Below, one piece after another: positions 5,534-7,626 of a stretch of 7,626 bases of DNA. The position numbers were made by a program, and so were the translations under genes. The notes under the pieces were generated by a model. It had not been told where the DNA came from. It saw only the letters and a program-made list of their open reading frames with translations, and ran no database searches. Source of the stretch: Holophagae bacterium. GTDB lineage: Bacteria > Acidobacteriota > Thermoanaerobaculia > Thermoanaerobaculales > Sulfomarinibacteraceae. Every line of letters starts with the position of its first letter. Within the stretch, counting starts at the first letter, position 1. The DNA lies in the NCBI GenBank assembly GCA_030609785.1, contig JAUWTC010000107.1, positions 1 to 7,626 on the forward strand. Reading direction: 5' to 3'.

Positions 5534-7626
5534 ATGCAAGAAACACAGCCCAAGGAATCGAAAATCCTGCCGTCCAACGCCTACCGGAAGCTCGAGCCCG
5601 GTGAGGTCTACGAACCGGTCGTGTTGGCGACCGATCTGAGAGCCGAGGTCACGCCGTGGTCGATCGGCCTGGGCGTGATCATGGTCATCGTCTTCACCGC
5701 CGCCTGCGCCTACATGGCCCTTCGGGCGGGGAACGCGATCGAGGCATCGATTCCTATCGCCATCCTGGCCATTTTCTTCGGGAAAATGCGTCAGTCAAGC
5801 AGTACGATTCTCGAAAATGTCATGGTGCAGAGTGTCGGCCAGGCCGCAGGTGTTGTGGCCGCAGGGGCGACGTTCGTCATTCCGGCGCTCTACATCAACG
5901 GCTTGGATGTGTCGTGGTGGCAGATCTTTCTGGCATGCCTGATCGGCGGTTCGCTTGGAACGGTCCTGATTATTCCGCTGCGGAAATACTTCGTCAAGGA
6001 TCTGCACGGCGAGTTGCCGTTTCCCGAGGCCACTGCAATCAACAACATCCTGGTGACGGGTGAAAGCTCCGCCGGAGGTGCGGGCAAGATTCTCCTGATG
6101 GCCTTCGCGATGGGCGCCCTCTTTGATTTCTCAATCGAAGCCTTGCATCTTTGGAACTCCAATCTTTCCAGTGTCGATCTGCTGGGGATCGGGGGCAACA
6201 TTCGGTTGGACATCGGGCTGTCCGCGATCGCCGCCCTGTTCGGTCTGGGCTATATCATCGGCATTCGCTATGCCTCGATCATCGCTTCCGGTTCGGTATT
6301 GGCCGTGCTCGTGATGGTGCCGCTGGTGTTCGTCTTCGGCAAGGAGATGGGAGATTTCGCCTTTGCCGGTACGACCTACGACATCGCCACAATGAGTTCC
6401 AGCCAGATCTTCGGGGCGTTCATCAAACCGATCGGGATTGGGGCCATCGCCCTGTCCGGCCTTATCGGCATTTTGCGAATGTGGAAGATCGTAGTGGGTT
6501 CCATCACGTTGGGTTTCAAGGCATTCACCGGCGCCGGTAAAGAAACCGATGATGTGGAGCGTACCCAACTGGACATGTCGCCCAAAAACGTTTTGCTCAT
6601 TGAAGTGGGATGCACATTGGCGATGGGGCTGCTGTTCTTCGTCGTTGCTGCCGTCACTCCAGGCGATGGCGGCGCAGCTGCTTTCGGCCTCGCTGCGAGC
6701 CTCAAGTTCGGTCTTGTGGGGATGGTCGTCGGTTTCTTTCTGTCATTTCTCTTCACACCGGTTGCCGCCCAGGCAATCGCGATCGTCGGCGTCAACCCGG
6801 TCTCCGGCATGACCCTGATTACCGTCGTCCTGGCCATCGGTTGCATGATCCTGGTCGGGCTCAAGGGTTCAGCGGGCATGATCATAGCTCTGATCATCGG
6901 AACCGCCGTCTGTACGGCGCTTTCGACGTCTGGCGCGCTGATTACGGACTTCAAGATCGGCTACTGGCTGGGTTCCACCCCGCGAGCTCAGCAGCGGTGG
7001 AAGTTCTTGGGCATGGTCGTCGCGGCGCTGGTCGTCGCGCTGGTGATTCCGCTGATGGATGAGGCCTACCACTTCGTCATTGAAGATCCTTCGACGGGGG
7101 TGATGGTGTCCAACGAACAGGCCTTGCCGGCGCCCCAGGCCAACATGCTGGCCGCTGTCAGTCGGGGCCTGATGGAAGATCCGGCCAACCAGCCGTGGAT
7201 TCTTTACGGTCTTGGTGGCATCGTCGCTCTGATGTTGTTGATGGCCGGTGTGCCGATGCTGGCCTTTGCACTGGGCATGTACCTGCCGATTTCCATTAAT
7301 TCGGCCGTGCTGGCAGGTGCGGTCGTGGCGTGGATCATTTCAAAGACCGGCGGTTCCGAGGAGGTCCGCCAGGCCCGGGCGGAACAGGGCACGCTGATTG
7401 CGTCGGGCCTGATGGCCGGCGCGGCGATCTTCGGCATCATTTCCGCCGTGCTCAGGGTCCCGGATGCCGGCGCCTTGATTCAATACATCAGCATCGGCGT
7501 CGACTTTGAGCTGGTCGACGGTCAGCTGATCGAACACGCTCGCCATTGGTTTGAGGGGTTCCAGGGCCAGATGGCTGGCCTGATCATGCTCTGCCTGTTG
7601 GCTCTTGCCTGTTTCTTCATGGCCCG
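5534..7626 (+). CDS. OPT-family oligopeptide/metal-chelate transporter (3' end outside window)
   Basis: An inner-membrane secondary transporter of the oligopeptide transporter (OPT) superfamily, whose members move small peptides or metal-siderophore complexes with protons. The frame runs open for 697 codons from the ATG to the window edge with no stop, so the C-terminus is missing, though the length suggests it is close. Many hydrophobic helices are visible, the first at about 42-62. Family-like motifs are HGELPFPEATA (158-168) followed by NNILVTGESSAGG (170-182), and KIGYWLGSTPRAQQ (474-487), both as in the bacterial OPT group. A soluble segment around 515-555 separates the last helix groups. 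The reading frame was checked at several points and shows no frameshift. A full AGGAGG supports the start. It is separated from the upstream gene by a terminator and 400 bases, so it is probably the first gene of its own unit. The substrate cannot be told from the sequence. Confidence 0.92.
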   Translation, partial: MQETQPKESKILPSNAYRKLEPGEVYEPVVLATDLRAEVTPWSIGLGVIMVIVFTAACAYMALRAGNAIEASIPIAILAIFFGKMRQSSSTILENVMVQSVGQAAGVVAAGATFVIPALYINGLDVSWWQIFLACLIGGSLGTVLIIPLRKYFVKDLHGELPFPEATAINNILVTGESSAGGAGKILLMAFAMGALFDFSIEALHLWNSNLSSVDLLGIGGNIRLDIGLSAIAALFGLGYIIGIRYASIIASGSVLAVLVMVPLVFVFGKEMGDFAFAGTTYDIATMSSSQIFGAFIKPIGIGAIALSGLIGILRMWKIVVGSITLGFKAFTGAGKETDDVERTQLDMSPKNVLLIEVGCTLAMGLLFFVVAAVTPGDGGAAAFGLAASLKFGLVGMVVGFFLSFLFTPVAAQAIAIVGVNPVSGMTLITVVLAIGCMILVGLKGSAGMIIALIIGTAVCTALSTSGALITDFKIGYWLGSTPRAQQRWKFLGMVVAALVVALVIPLMDEAYHFVIEDPSTGVMVSNEQALPAPQANMLAAVSRGLMEDPANQPWILYGLGGIVALMLLMAGVPMLAFALGMYLPISINSAVLAGAVVAWIISKTGGSEEVRQARAEQGTLIASGLMAGAAIFGIISAVLRVPDAGALIQYISIGVDFELVDGQLIEHARHWFEGFQGQMAGLIMLCLLALACFFMA

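Noticed and set aside
5286..5639. A 117-codon plus-strand frame before the OPT gene
   Set aside because: Its Arg-Ala-rich centre is just translation of the CGGGNN array, and it overlaps the OPT start in another frame despite the strong ribosome binding site at the OPT start.
5656..6063. A 135-codon plus-strand frame within the OPT region
   Set aside because: It is an alternative frame of the OPT gene, whose own frame is open throughout and carries the family motifs.

Overview
This is a GC-rich stretch from a Gram-negative bacterium. The evidence is an outer-membrane-type OmpA lipoprotein with a lipobox, a GDP-mannose dehydratase for surface-sugar synthesis, and good Shine-Dalgarno sites. The phylum cannot be fixed from the sequence. 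The fused FtcD, an OPT transporter and the repeat-filled spacers would fit an uncultured lineage such as Acidobacteriota or the PVC/FCB groups, but this is only an impression.

Layout: all six genes lie on the + strand. (1) 1-330 is the 3' end of guaB (IMP dehydrogenase). (2) 331-614 is a spacer with A-rich/T-rich inverted repeat arms and a heptamer repeat. (3) 615-1649 is gmd (GDP-mannose 4,6-dehydratase). (4) 1688-3319 is a bifunctional glutamate formimidoyltransferase / formimidoyl-THF cyclodeaminase. (5) 3347-4348 is a MauE/DoxX-like membrane protein with a C-terminal thioredoxin-like domain, 27 bases after ftcD. (6) 4349-4439 is an AT-rich leader with a candidate promoter and hairpins. 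(7) 4440-5081 is an OmpA-domain lipoprotein, followed by a strong intrinsic terminator at 5101-5129. (8) 5130-5533 is a non-coding spacer with a decamer repeat, a cluster of GC-rich hairpins and a CGGGNN hexamer array. (9) From 5534 to the window end is an OPT-family transporter, cut off by the window edge.

How the genes work together: there is no single obvious pathway. guaB (purine nucleotides), gmd (GDP-sugars) and ftcD (histidine breakdown feeding one-carbon folate) are ordinary metabolism. ftcD and the redox membrane protein may share a transcript. The lipoprotein gene looks like its own unit, with its own leader and terminator. The OPT gene has its own strong ribosome binding site after a long spacer.

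I found no CRISPR array, mobile element, tRNA or rRNA, and no clear novel defence or biosynthetic system. The least explained parts are the repeat-rich and structured spacers (331-614 and 5130-5533) and the MauE-thioredoxin fusion with its extra CxxC pair.
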